A DNA stretch of 54,617 nucleotides from Candidatus Methanoperedens sp. (lineage in GTDB: Archaea > Halobacteriota > Methanosarcinia > Methanosarcinales > Methanoperedenaceae), in assembly GCA_026552955.1 (NCBI GenBank), contig JAPMTS010000039.1, forward strand, positions 1-54,617, read 5' to 3'. This document shows, in pieces, positions 35,793 to 43,240 of the stretch (positions are counted from its first letter, which is position 1; every line of letters starts with the position of its first letter). A program made the translations under genes and the position numbers. The notes beneath the pieces were generated by a model. That model was not told the DNA's origin and did not search any database. It worked only from the letters and a program-made list of their open reading frames with translations.

Positions 35793-36497
35793 ATGATAAA
35801 TGAAACCAGAAATGGAAAAAACATTGGATATTTCACAAGTGTTTTTCTGGGATTATTTACAGTTTTTCTGATGATAGCCTTGATTTTAATTCTGGGAGGC
35901 AGGATAAATTACTGGCAGGGGTGGGTATTCGGGGGAATTACTCTACTTCTTCTCGTGGTTAAAATGACATTTTTTCCCAGTAGAAGTGATCTCATAGAAG
36001 AACGAATGAAACCCGGGCCGGGTACAAAATGGTGGGATAAGGTCTTTTATGCTTTTTACATACCCGCATTTTTTGCCATCATCATAATTGGGAGTCTTGA
36101 TGGAGGACGTTTCGGTTGGACAGCATCGCTTCCGGTTTTTGTGTATATTTCAGGATATATCTTGTATATTTTTTCAATGTCAATTTTCTTATGGGCTCAA
36201 CAGATAAACAGGTTTTTCTCTAGCGTAGTGCGAATACAACATGATAGGGGGCATGAAGTTATCCAGACAGGCCCTTATGAATATATCAGGCATCCAGGGT
36301 ATATTGGCGGAATTCTAATGGCGATGAGTATCGCTCTGGTTCTTGGCTCCCTGTGGGCTCTTATCCCGGCAGGTGCCGTTGCAATTCTGCTGATAATCCG
36401 CACTTATCTGGAAGATACCTCGCTACAAAAAGAATTGCCTGGGTATGCTGATTATGCGAGGAAAGTCAGGTACAGGCTTTTGCCGGGAGTATGGTGA
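35793..36497 (+). CDS. Isoprenylcysteine carboxyl methyltransferase (ICMT)/PEMT-like membrane protein
   Basis: A 234-residue protein with about five helices. Its C-terminal third carries the ICMT/phospholipid methyltransferase signature QTGPYEYIRHPGYIGGIL, followed by LEDTSLQKELPGYADYARKV and a final VRYRLLPGVW. Such enzymes methylate carboxyls or lipids in the membrane with SAM. I chose the ATG at 35793 because GGGAGTG (35777-35783) lies about 9 nt before it; an in-frame ATG at 35775 would add six residues. It is followed 10 nt later by a CPBP protease gene, a pairing that recalls prenyl-protein processing in eukaryotes. Confidence 0.85.
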   Translation: MINETRNGKNIGYFTSVFLGLFTVFLMIALILILGGRINYWQGWVFGGITLLLLVVKMTFFPSRSDLIEERMKPGPGTKWWDKVFYAFYIPAFFAIIIIGSLDGGRFGWTASLPVFVYISGYILYIFSMSIFLWAQQINRFFSSVVRIQHDRGHEVIQTGPYEYIRHPGYIGGILMAMSIALVLGSLWALIPAGAVAILLIIRTYLEDTSLQKELPGYADYARKVRYRLLPGVW

Positions 36498-36507
36498 GAT
36501 ATAATCC

Positions 36508-37362
36508 ATGGATAACTCAAGTTTCATCAAACGACATCTGGTATCGATCTACTTCGCCCTAACGTTCGCTATCTCATGGGGCGGATTACTCCTGGTCATC
36601 AGCGGACCAGGCGGAATCCCGGGCACCAGGGAGCAGTCCGAGACGCTGCGACCGTTCGTGTTCCTGGCGATGCTCGCCGGACCAAGTTTTGCAAGCATTT
36701 TGCTGACCGGTATCGTTGACGGAAAGGACGGTCTTCGTGATCTCTTCTTGCGACTGTGCCGATGGCGTGTTAATATTCGCTGGTATGGCGCCGCCCTTTT
36801 AATTACCCCGATCCTGCTCACAACGATACTCGTTGCGCTCACATTGATCTCCCCTTTATTCATGCCCGGTATCTTCAATGCGGGCGATAAAGTCAAACTT
36901 CTGGGATTAAGTATTGCTGCCGGTCTTACAGCGGGCTTTTTCGAGGAACTCGGCTGGACTGGATTTGCCGCGCCGAAGATGCAGCTGAAACTGAGCGCAT
37001 TCGCCACAAGCATCACATTGGGTGTAATCTGGGCAATTTGGCATTTCCTGGCAGACTTCTGGGGAGGTTATGTCGTTTACGGGGAGCTTTATCTTCCTCA
37101 TTACCTTCTATGGGTGGTTGCATTGCCAGCCTATAGAGTCTTGATGGTATGGGTCTACAACAATGCAAGGAGTCTTTTGCTGGCTCAATTCATGCATGCC
37201 AGCTTCACTGGCAGCCAGTTCCTTCTCACGCCCACGGCGCTGTCCGTAGCGGATGATGTGCTATGGTATTTAATCTTCACGGCAACACTGTGTGTTGCTG
37301 CCGTCGTTGTGGTCAGAGTATATGGAAGAAAGCGATTGATAAGAAATTCAGGAATGGGATGA
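36508..37362 (+). CDS. CPBP family intramembrane metalloprotease (CAAX protease-like)
   Basis: A 284-residue protein with about eight helices and all three CPBP motifs: FFEELGWTGFAAPKM (motif 1, EExGW), VIWAIWHFLADFW (motif 2) and LLAQFMHASFTGSQ (motif 3). Family members cleave within membranes; roles include CAAX-type and bacteriocin-type processing. In contrast to the CPBP-like protein at 30301, its catalytic residues are complete. Base composition is more GC-rich than its neighbours (for example 36600-36760), suggesting a separate origin. It follows the ICMT-like gene by 10 nt. Confidence 0.88.
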   Translation: MDNSSFIKRHLVSIYFALTFAISWGGLLLVISGPGGIPGTREQSETLRPFVFLAMLAGPSFASILLTGIVDGKDGLRDLFLRLCRWRVNIRWYGAALLITPILLTTILVALTLISPLFMPGIFNAGDKVKLLGLSIAAGLTAGFFEELGWTGFAAPKMQLKLSAFATSITLGVIWAIWHFLADFWGGYVVYGELYLPHYLLWVVALPAYRVLMVWVYNNARSLLLAQFMHASFTGSQFLLTPTALSVADDVLWYLIFTATLCVAAVVVVRVYGRKRLIRNSGMG

Positions 37363-37366
37363 TTTG

Positions 37367-37573
37367 ATGACTAAGCCAATCACAAAAGATAAAGCTCTGG
37401 AAATCTGTAAACAGGTCCGCTCCGATAATGCTAAAAAACTGCTGAGTCTTAACAGATGGCAATGTTGGGGATGTGTAACTTTTTCCAGGGGAGATCCTGC
37501 CAAAATGTGCTTCTCAGGTGGGGATGGAAACAGAGGATGCAGTCTTATCAACAACATTTTTGATAAAGGATAA
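37367..37573 (+). CDS. Small cysteine-rich protein, unknown
   Basis: A 68-residue protein beginning MTKPITKDKALEICKQV. Five cysteines are present, with CWGC in the middle and CFSGGDGNRGCSL near the end; four of them could form a metal site. The ATG at 37367 has GGGATGA upstream, whereas a TTG at 37364 adds one residue. It begins 4 nt after the CPBP gene and ends 4 nt before the acyltransferase gene, so it is part of that transcript. I recognise no family. Confidence 0.55.
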   Translation: MTKPITKDKALEICKQVRSDNAKKLLSLNRWQCWGCVTFSRGDPAKMCFSGGDGNRGCSLINNIFDKG

Positions 37574-37577
37574 GAAA

Positions 37578-38696
37578 ATGTCGAAAGATCGTTTATTGTT
37601 TATTGATAACCTCCGAATCCTGCTTATAGTCCTTGTTATTTTGGTTCACCTGGCAATAACATATGGAGCTCCTGTGGGTGATTGGTATTATCAGGAAGTC
37701 AGGGCAGGGATGATCGAAAGTATCATCTATGTTTTTTTTATAGCTGTAAGTCAGTCCTTTTTCATGGGCTTCTTTTTCCTGATTTCAGGCTATTTTACCC
37801 CGGGTTCTTTTGATAGAAAGGGAGCAAGACATTTTTTCAAGGACAGGTTGCTGAGGCTGGGCATACCCCTGCTATTCTATATAATTTTCATAGATCCGCT
37901 TATAGTATACGTTCTGGCATTGTCTGAAGGTTTTACTGGATCATTTCTGGAATTCCTTGGTTCATATATGGGGAATTATAGAGGTCTTGCCACCGGACCT
38001 TTATGGTTTGTTGAAGCGCTGTTGATATTTGCGGTTATTTATGCCATCTGTCGTCTTCTGGTAAAAAACACTGATAGAGAGGGCAAAATCCCGGGAAACA
38101 CTGCCATAGCAATTTTTGCTTTTATTCTGGGAATAGTTACATTCATTGTCAGGATATGGTTTCCAATAGGCTGGTATTTTGAGCTTCTCCATTTACAGAT
38201 TTCTTTTTTTCCTCAATATATCGCATTGTTTATTATCGGCCCAATTGCCTGCAGGGGAAACTGGTTTGTGCAGATATCTGAAAAGACAGGTAAACTGTGG
38301 TCATGGATTGCAGTAGCTCTCCTGATACTCTTTCCAGTTCTACTTTTGTTGTATATATCTGGAGATCCAGCCCTGCTTGCTGGCGGACTTTCCTGGCAAT
38401 CTTTTACCTATGCATTGTGGGAACAATTCATTGGTGTAGCTATCATTGTAGCGTTGACAGTCACTTTCCGTGAGAAATACAACAATCAGGGAAGATTACT
38501 AAAAGCGATGTCAAAAAGTGCATATACGGTTTATATTTTTCATGCTCCAGTTATTGTCTTCCTTGCACTCATCCTTCGTGGTGTGATCATGGATCCTCTA
38601 CTCAAGTTTGTATTCGTTGCCCCTCTGGCTGTAAATCTTTGTTTCCTGATAGGTAACCATATAAGGAAACTTCCAATCGCAAGAAATATTTTGTAA
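37578..38696 (+). CDS. Acyltransferase family 3 membrane protein
   Basis: A 372-residue protein with about ten helices. The start MSKDRLLFIDNLRILLIVLV is the acyltransferase-3 signature (R/DNLR...), and FFLISGYFTP with KDRLLRLGIPLLFY is typical of the OpgC/MdoC-like branch. GPLWFVEALLIF and the C-terminal AYTVYIFHAPV complete the pattern. It would transfer an acyl group to a lipid or surface glycan. I chose the ATG at 37578, with AAAGGATAAG upstream, not the longer frame from 37518, which overlaps the cysteine-rich gene. Confidence 0.85.
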   Translation: MSKDRLLFIDNLRILLIVLVILVHLAITYGAPVGDWYYQEVRAGMIESIIYVFFIAVSQSFFMGFFFLISGYFTPGSFDRKGARHFFKDRLLRLGIPLLFYIIFIDPLIVYVLALSEGFTGSFLEFLGSYMGNYRGLATGPLWFVEALLIFAVIYAICRLLVKNTDREGKIPGNTAIAIFAFILGIVTFIVRIWFPIGWYFELLHLQISFFPQYIALFIIGPIACRGNWFVQISEKTGKLWSWIAVALLILFPVLLLLYISGDPALLAGGLSWQSFTYALWEQFIGVAIIVALTVTFREKYNNQGRLLKAMSKSAYTVYIFHAPVIVFLALILRGVIMDPLLKFVFVAPLAVNLCFLIGNHIRKLPIARNIL

Positions 38697-38793
38697 AGGA
38701 GGAATTTCTTCCAACTAAATATCCATCCGCCCCTTTGCCACAATACTATTAATATCATATGAGACTAAACTCTATACATGGAGTGATAGTATT

Positions 38794-39216
38794 ATGTTAG
38801 AGCAGGAAGCTTTCTGGAATGCCGGATCTTTTGCTGTGATCACAGATGGCACAAAACCGGCTATGAACTGGACAATAGATGAGTTGAACAAAAGGGGGAA
38901 AAAAGTATATGTTGTTGATATGTCCGGCACCCCTTATAAAGGGATGTTGCAGAACATATCAGAACTTCCCACGGCTGTGAACTGTGCTGTGATAGGAGTG
39001 ACAAAAACAAATCCTGCAGATTCAATACAAAGTCTCGAAAAGAAGGGCATTAAAAAATTCTGGATACAATGGAGGACAGAAACGCCAGAAGTTACTATGA
39101 ATAGCGATCCTCACATAGAATGCATCACAGGAAAATGTCCCATGATGTATCTTGCCCACGGCCTCAATATTCATACAATACACAGGAGCATAGCGAGAAT
39201 AATTGGACAATATTGA
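38794..39216 (+). CDS. CoA-binding domain protein (Rossmann fold)
   Basis: A 140-residue single-domain protein resembling CoA_binding_2 (YccU-type): FAVITDGTKPAMNWTIDELN at the N-terminus, KKVYVVDMSG, CAVIGVTKTNPADSI, and a C-terminal CITGKCPMMYLAHG that is common in archaeal members. The role of the family is not established; it may bind CoA or a nucleotide. GGAGTGA lies 7 nt before the ATG. An 8-bp inverted repeat (38742-38749 with 38786-38793) brackets the leader. Confidence 0.75.
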   Translation: MLEQEAFWNAGSFAVITDGTKPAMNWTIDELNKRGKKVYVVDMSGTPYKGMLQNISELPTAVNCAVIGVTKTNPADSIQSLEKKGIKKFWIQWRTETPEVTMNSDPHIECITGKCPMMYLAHGLNIHTIHRSIARIIGQY

Positions 39217-39268
39217 TATCGATGAGCTTGAAATATTGATTTGGAGCGTTAATTATTTTTCGAGCCAT

Positions 39269-40300
39269 TCACACCGTCTTTATCTCAAATCTTTCGAACA
39301 TCTTTCTCATGACAAGGTCCTGTATCGACCCAAAACCTGACGTAGCTATGGTCTTGCCATTCAGGTCATCAATAGTCTTGATATCAGAATCAGCTCTCAC
39401 GATCAGAGCACTTCCTCCTGAATTCACTCCGCTGATGATATAGATCCTGCCATTATCATTTATCCAGTACCTCAAAAGAGGGGTCATACCAAAGGTGGCA
39501 ATATCAACTTCCCTGTGAGCGAAAGCATTCGTCATTGCCTGTCCGTTCCTGAATTTCATGAACTGAAGGTTCTTGCCAGGGATGAGGCCTACTTTTTCAT
39601 AATACCCCTCTTCGTTTGCCACATAAATTGCAAGGTGATGGAGGTTGCGTTCCAGGAAGCCGAACCGGATGCTCCCGTTAACAGGTGAGGGCATCCAATC
39701 AGGATTAGTATCCAGTCTTTTCTTGATATCTTTATAATATGTATCCAGAATGATATTTGAAAAAAATCCGTCAATGTCATTCGGACGATCTTTAAAAGCT
39801 CCGGCTTTATCCATTATATCAAATGCGATCTTCATCTCCTCCTTTTCCGGGAATTCATTATAGATCATGCTATCGAGGGCTAGTGAAGCAGACTGACCGT
39901 CAACTTCTGTGAAATTAGATGCGTAATATATGGCCTTTTCCCGATTTGTCGGATCATTGATGAACATACTGCCTTTCAATTGCGCCCAAACAAGAGCTCT
40001 TATCATATCTTCATCTACAATGAATTCAGATTTTACAAGAACACAGCTTGGATGATCAGGCCAAACGTCTTTCGAATTTACAAGATACCTGCCATAACCA
40101 TCAATTACAGATTTGGCAGGATGGGGTTCCCACGAAACGAAACCTGCTATCGTTCCATTCCTGAGGGCTGAACTCATTTCATCAGTGGTCATTGAAACGA
40201 CATTGATGGTCTTCTGAGTATGGGGTTCTTCATACAGGCACCCTGCATAAATTATTGACAATAAACAAATCCCGATTATTATATAGCCATTTTTTTTCAT
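39269..40300 (-). CDS. NMT1/SsuA-like substrate-binding lipoprotein with lobes in swapped order (circular permutation)
   Basis: A 343-residue protein. A lipoprotein signal ends in the lipobox IIYAGC (Cys21). Residues about 31-190 match the second lobe of nitrate/sulfonate/taurine-type binding proteins (SSALRNGTIAGFVSWEPH, SKDVWPDHPSCVLVKSEF). Residues about 208-343 match the first lobe (IRFGFLERNLHHLAIYVANE, REVDIATFGMTPLL, GGSALIVRADS, DDLNGKTIATSGFGSIQD). In ordinary family members lobe 1 comes first, and the C-terminal end here (FERFEIKTV) would run straight into the N-terminal start (INVVSMTTDE). Its start overlaps the histidine kinase stop by 4 nt. No ABC permease or ATPase is nearby, so a sensory role is likely. 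Confidence 0.8.
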   Translation of the reverse strand: MKKNGYIIIGICLLSIIYAGCLYEEPHTQKTINVVSMTTDEMSSALRNGTIAGFVSWEPHPAKSVIDGYGRYLVNSKDVWPDHPSCVLVKSEFIVDEDMIRALVWAQLKGSMFINDPTNREKAIYYASNFTEVDGQSASLALDSMIYNEFPEKEEMKIAFDIMDKAGAFKDRPNDIDGFFSNIILDTYYKDIKKRLDTNPDWMPSPVNGSIRFGFLERNLHHLAIYVANEEGYYEKVGLIPGKNLQFMKFRNGQAMTNAFAHREVDIATFGMTPLLRYWINDNGRIYIISGVNSGGSALIVRADSDIKTIDDLNGKTIATSGFGSIQDLVMRKMFERFEIKTV

Positions 40301-42105
40301 ATTGTCTCAAACTTTTTCAACCTGAAATAGAATAAACTTCCTTTTCGTGGTTCACTCTCTACATAAATTTCACTGCCATGCGCCCTGATAATTGCACTTG
40401 AAATTGATAACCCGAGCCCGCTACCGCCAATTTTTCTTCGTGATGTGCTATCTGCCTGATAAAATTTGTCAAATATCTTTGCTACTTTATCCTTTTCAAT
40501 ACCGATTCCTGTATCTTTAATCCCGATCTCGATATAATTTTTTTCTTCTTTAGCCGATAGAACCACTTCACCACCATTATATGTGAATTTTAATGCGTTA
40601 CTGAGGAGATTATTCAATACTATAATAAGCTTATCCTTGTCCGCAAGGAGCGGGGAAAGATATTCAGGAATTTCCCTATTTATAGCAATATTATTCTTCA
40701 ATGCAAGATACCTGATATTTTCAATTGCCGCTTTTGCAATTTCCTGAACATTCACCTTTTCATAATGAAATTCCATCTTCCCGGCTTCGATCTTTGAAAG
40801 GTCAAGGATATCATTGATCAACCTGGTCAGGCGGTCAACGTTCATAATAACATTATTCAGCATTTCTTTCTCAACATCAGGATCCATGGTATCTTCGGAT
40901 TCGAGAAATTCTGCTGATGTTCTTATCGCAGAAAGAGGTGTTTTTAGCTCATGCGAGACCAGAGAGATAAAATCTGATTTCAGGTTATCCAGTTTTTTTA
41001 ACTCTTCATTCGCTCGAATAAGCTCTTTGTTTTTTTCTTCCAGATCTTTATTGGCAAGTTTGATCTTTGTCTCAAGTTTTTTCCTTATATCCAGAAGTTC
41101 TTCTGCTGTTTGATTGAATATTTCAGTCAGTTCTCCTATCTCATTTTTTGAAGATACGGATATTGGTTTGAAATGCCCATTTACAAGACCCGCAGCGCCA
41201 TTTTTAAGTGATTCAATAGGTTCAGTTATTCTTTTTGAAATTACAATAGCAACAAGGACTACACAGAAAACTGCAAAAATAGATATTACTGCAGTCTCCT
41301 TCTCCAATGTAATTATATCAGCATATGCTTCATCCCTTTTCTGTTCTACTACAAGCCCCCATCGATAAAGCGGCAGCCAGTAATATGATCCCAGCACATT
41401 CTCGCCTTTATAATTTATATAATCGCCAACTCCTCTTTTTTCGTATATCACTTCTTTTACGGCAAAATTATTATTGATTTTTTCATGAAGTATCCTGAAT
41501 CGATCCTTATGAAAAATAAGTTCACCTTTATTATTGACCAGGAATATCTCTCCGGACCTACCAATATCGATCCCTTCGATAATCATATACAGGTTCTCGA
41601 TACTTACTCTTGCTCCCATTATTCCTGTAATCGTATCATTCTTTCTCATCGGGTTTGTAATTATTATTTCAGGCAGGTTCGTGGTACTTGATAGTGATAC
41701 ATCTGAAATGAACAATCTCCCTTCAAGAGCATCCTTAAGAAAAGGTTCTTTAAGTGCATTTGAAGGATTATTAAGGGTCGAGAAAATGATATTTCCGCCA
41801 GCATCAATGATAAAGAACTCCAGATACACCCCTTCGTGTTCATTCTGAAATGAATTCAGGTATTTCTGGAGTTTTTCGTTTTCAGAATTTTCAGCGATAT
41901 AAGAAATTATACGTAGATCGTCCTTTCTTGCATCCATCCAGTTGTCAATTGCCTTGCCAGTATTTTCAGTTGCCACAAGCAGGTTAGTATTTACTGAATT
42001 GTGAATAGCCGCCTGACTGTGCTCATAGGATACATATACCACTGCAGATAGCGGTATTATAGATATGATCAGGAAAAAAATGATCTGTTCAGACCGTATT
42101 CTCAG
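40297..42105 (-). CDS. Sensor histidine kinase: TM-Cache-TM-HAMP-HisKA-HATPase
   Basis: With the start proposed here the protein has 602 residues. Helix 1 (about 8-26) is followed by a dCache-like extracytoplasmic sensor (about 30-265, including GDYINYKGENVLGSYYWLP), helix 2 (about 272-290), HAMP and a coiled coil (to about 370), phosphoacceptor SHELKTPLSAIR (His386) and ATPase boxes DTGIGIEKDKVAKIF and GGSGLGLSIS. The first ATG/GTG (GTG at 42042) would cut helix 1 off. The in-frame CTG at 42103-42105 sits 6-7 nt after GGAGG (42113-42117) and restores it; no ATG, GTG or TTG is available upstream before a stop. Confidence 0.88.
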   Translation of the reverse strand: MRIRSEQIIFFLIISIIPLSAVVYVSYEHSQAAIHNSVNTNLLVATENTGKAIDNWMDARKDDLRIISYIAENSENEKLQKYLNSFQNEHEGVYLEFFIIDAGGNIIFSTLNNPSNALKEPFLKDALEGRLFISDVSLSSTTNLPEIIITNPMRKNDTITGIMGARVSIENLYMIIEGIDIGRSGEIFLVNNKGELIFHKDRFRILHEKINNNFAVKEVIYEKRGVGDYINYKGENVLGSYYWLPLYRWGLVVEQKRDEAYADIITLEKETAVISIFAVFCVVLVAIVISKRITEPIESLKNGAAGLVNGHFKPISVSSKNEIGELTEIFNQTAEELLDIRKKLETKIKLANKDLEEKNKELIRANEELKKLDNLKSDFISLVSHELKTPLSAIRTSAEFLESEDTMDPDVEKEMLNNVIMNVDRLTRLINDILDLSKIEAGKMEFHYEKVNVQEIAKAAIENIRYLALKNNIAINREIPEYLSPLLADKDKLIIVLNNLLSNALKFTYNGGEVVLSAKEEKNYIEIGIKDTGIGIEKDKVAKIFDKFYQADSTSRRKIGGSGLGLSISSAIIRAHGSEIYVESEPRKGSLFYFRLKKFETI

Positions 42106-42129
42106 ATAATAGCCTCCGATCCTGGATTA

Positions 42130-42639
42130 TTATTCTTTTGATCTTTTGAGCACATTCTTTATACGGGCTTTCAATTCATTCAGATTAAATGGTTTTGTTA
42201 CATAGTCGTCTGCACCCATCTCCAGACCTTCCACTTTATCTCTCACTTCATCTTTAGCGGTCAACATTATCACAGGGATCTTTCCTGTAATTTCATCTTT
42301 TTTCAACTGGGCGCATACTTCAAAACCATCGATTCCAGGAAGCATAAGATCAAGGACTATCAATTCTGGCAACTCTGTCTTTGCTTTTTCGATCGCCTGG
42401 TAACCGTCATAGGCTTCGATAACTATGTAACCCTGGGCTTCAAGGGATCTTTTTAATGGAAGAAGCGTAGACATCTCATCATCTACTATCATGATCTTTT
42501 CTCTTGAATCTGAAAAACCTCTGATACGCGTTTCAACTTCTTTTTCAGGGATACCGGTTATCCTGGAAATCTCTTTGTTAGAGATATTTTCATTCTTTTT
42601 GATCAACTCAACGATCTTGTCATCAATATTTTTATTCAT
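42130..42639 (-). CDS. HTH-receiver response regulator (N-terminal HTH, C-terminal REC)
   Basis: A 169-residue protein. Residues about 6-40 form an AsnC/winged-helix-like HTH (DKIVELIKKNENISNKEISR, then ITGIPEKEVETRI). A receiver domain follows (about 48-166) with IMIVDDE, phosphoacceptor LIVLDLMLPG (Asp97), MLTAKD and the lysine in YVTKPF (Lys149). The HTH before the receiver is the reverse of the usual order. It overlaps the winged-helix gene by 8 nt and lies upstream of the kinase, so it is its likely partner. Output could be through its own HTH or through the adjacent regulator. Confidence 0.88.
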   Translation of the reverse strand: MNKNIDDKIVELIKKNENISNKEISRITGIPEKEVETRIRGFSDSREKIMIVDDEMSTLLPLKRSLEAQGYIVIEAYDGYQAIEKAKTELPELIVLDLMLPGIDGFEVCAQLKKDEITGKIPVIMLTAKDEVRDKVEGLEMGADDYVTKPFNLNELKARIKNVLKRSKE

Positions 42640-42961
42640 GCTCTACCACCGGCTTTTCCAGATCAGGTGAAGGTGATTGTTCATCCAATACTAACGTTAA
42701 TTCGTCATAGAATTTTATGAGAAGCTTCGCAGCTTCATGTTCCTCATTGAGATAGAACGAACGTATCTGTTTCCCGATCTTTTTCTCAATAATTATATTA
42801 TTCTGCAAAAGAGGTTCAATTACTCGTGCCACGCTGGAATGATACAATCCCGTGGCCTGCGCTATCCCTGAAAGATAATTGATCTCTCCTTTATTATTCA
42901 TGAGATATTCCAGTACAGTTAATTGTGCTGTTTTCCCAAACAACTTTTCAAGCGGGCTCAT
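42632..42961 (-). CDS. Winged-helix DNA-binding regulator
   Basis: A 109-residue protein with a winged-helix domain (about 5-75): FGKTAQLTVLEYLMNN, then recognition-helix region SGIAQATGLYHSSVARVIEP and wing IIIEKKIGKQIRSFYLNEE. A short helical C-terminus could mediate dimerisation. It resembles archaeal ArsR/TrmB-like one-domain regulators but has no cysteine sensor. It heads the signalling operon and is divergent from the leader at 43122, whose palindrome is a candidate binding site. Confidence 0.75.
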   Translation of the reverse strand: MSPLEKLFGKTAQLTVLEYLMNNKGEINYLSGIAQATGLYHSSVARVIEPLLQNNIIIEKKIGKQIRSFYLNEEHEAAKLLIKFYDELTLVLDEQSPSPDLEKPVVEHE

Positions 42962-43121
42962 ATTTTATCCTCATTTTTCCTATCTTGTGACAATTTTAAG
43001 TTATCTCCTTTTTCAAACATATGTGCGTATGCATTCATATAGTTATGCTTTTATAATCATTATATTGTGTGTAAATATAAAGTAAGTATATTGTTAATTT
43101 TTACTAATATAGTTATAATAA

Positions 43122-43240
43122 ACACTAACTTGACTATTAATAGTAAAGTTTATGTATTAAGATGTTCTACTTATCATTGAGTTTTGTCTTGTCAGGGGAC
43201 TTACCTAAAAACGAGTGGAATATCATACAGGATGATTAAA
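43122..43240 (+). promoter_or_regulatory. Shared leader copy 2 with 22-bp near-perfect palindrome (43128-43149)
   Basis: The palindrome has half-sites ACTTGACTATT and AATAGTAAAGT; only one pair of positions breaks the symmetry. The region aligns without gaps to 25264-25382 upstream of the MacB-type operon and ends with a similar translation start region (GATTAAAATG). The gap from 42962 is AT-rich and must also contain the promoter of the divergent signalling operon. Confidence 0.6.
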
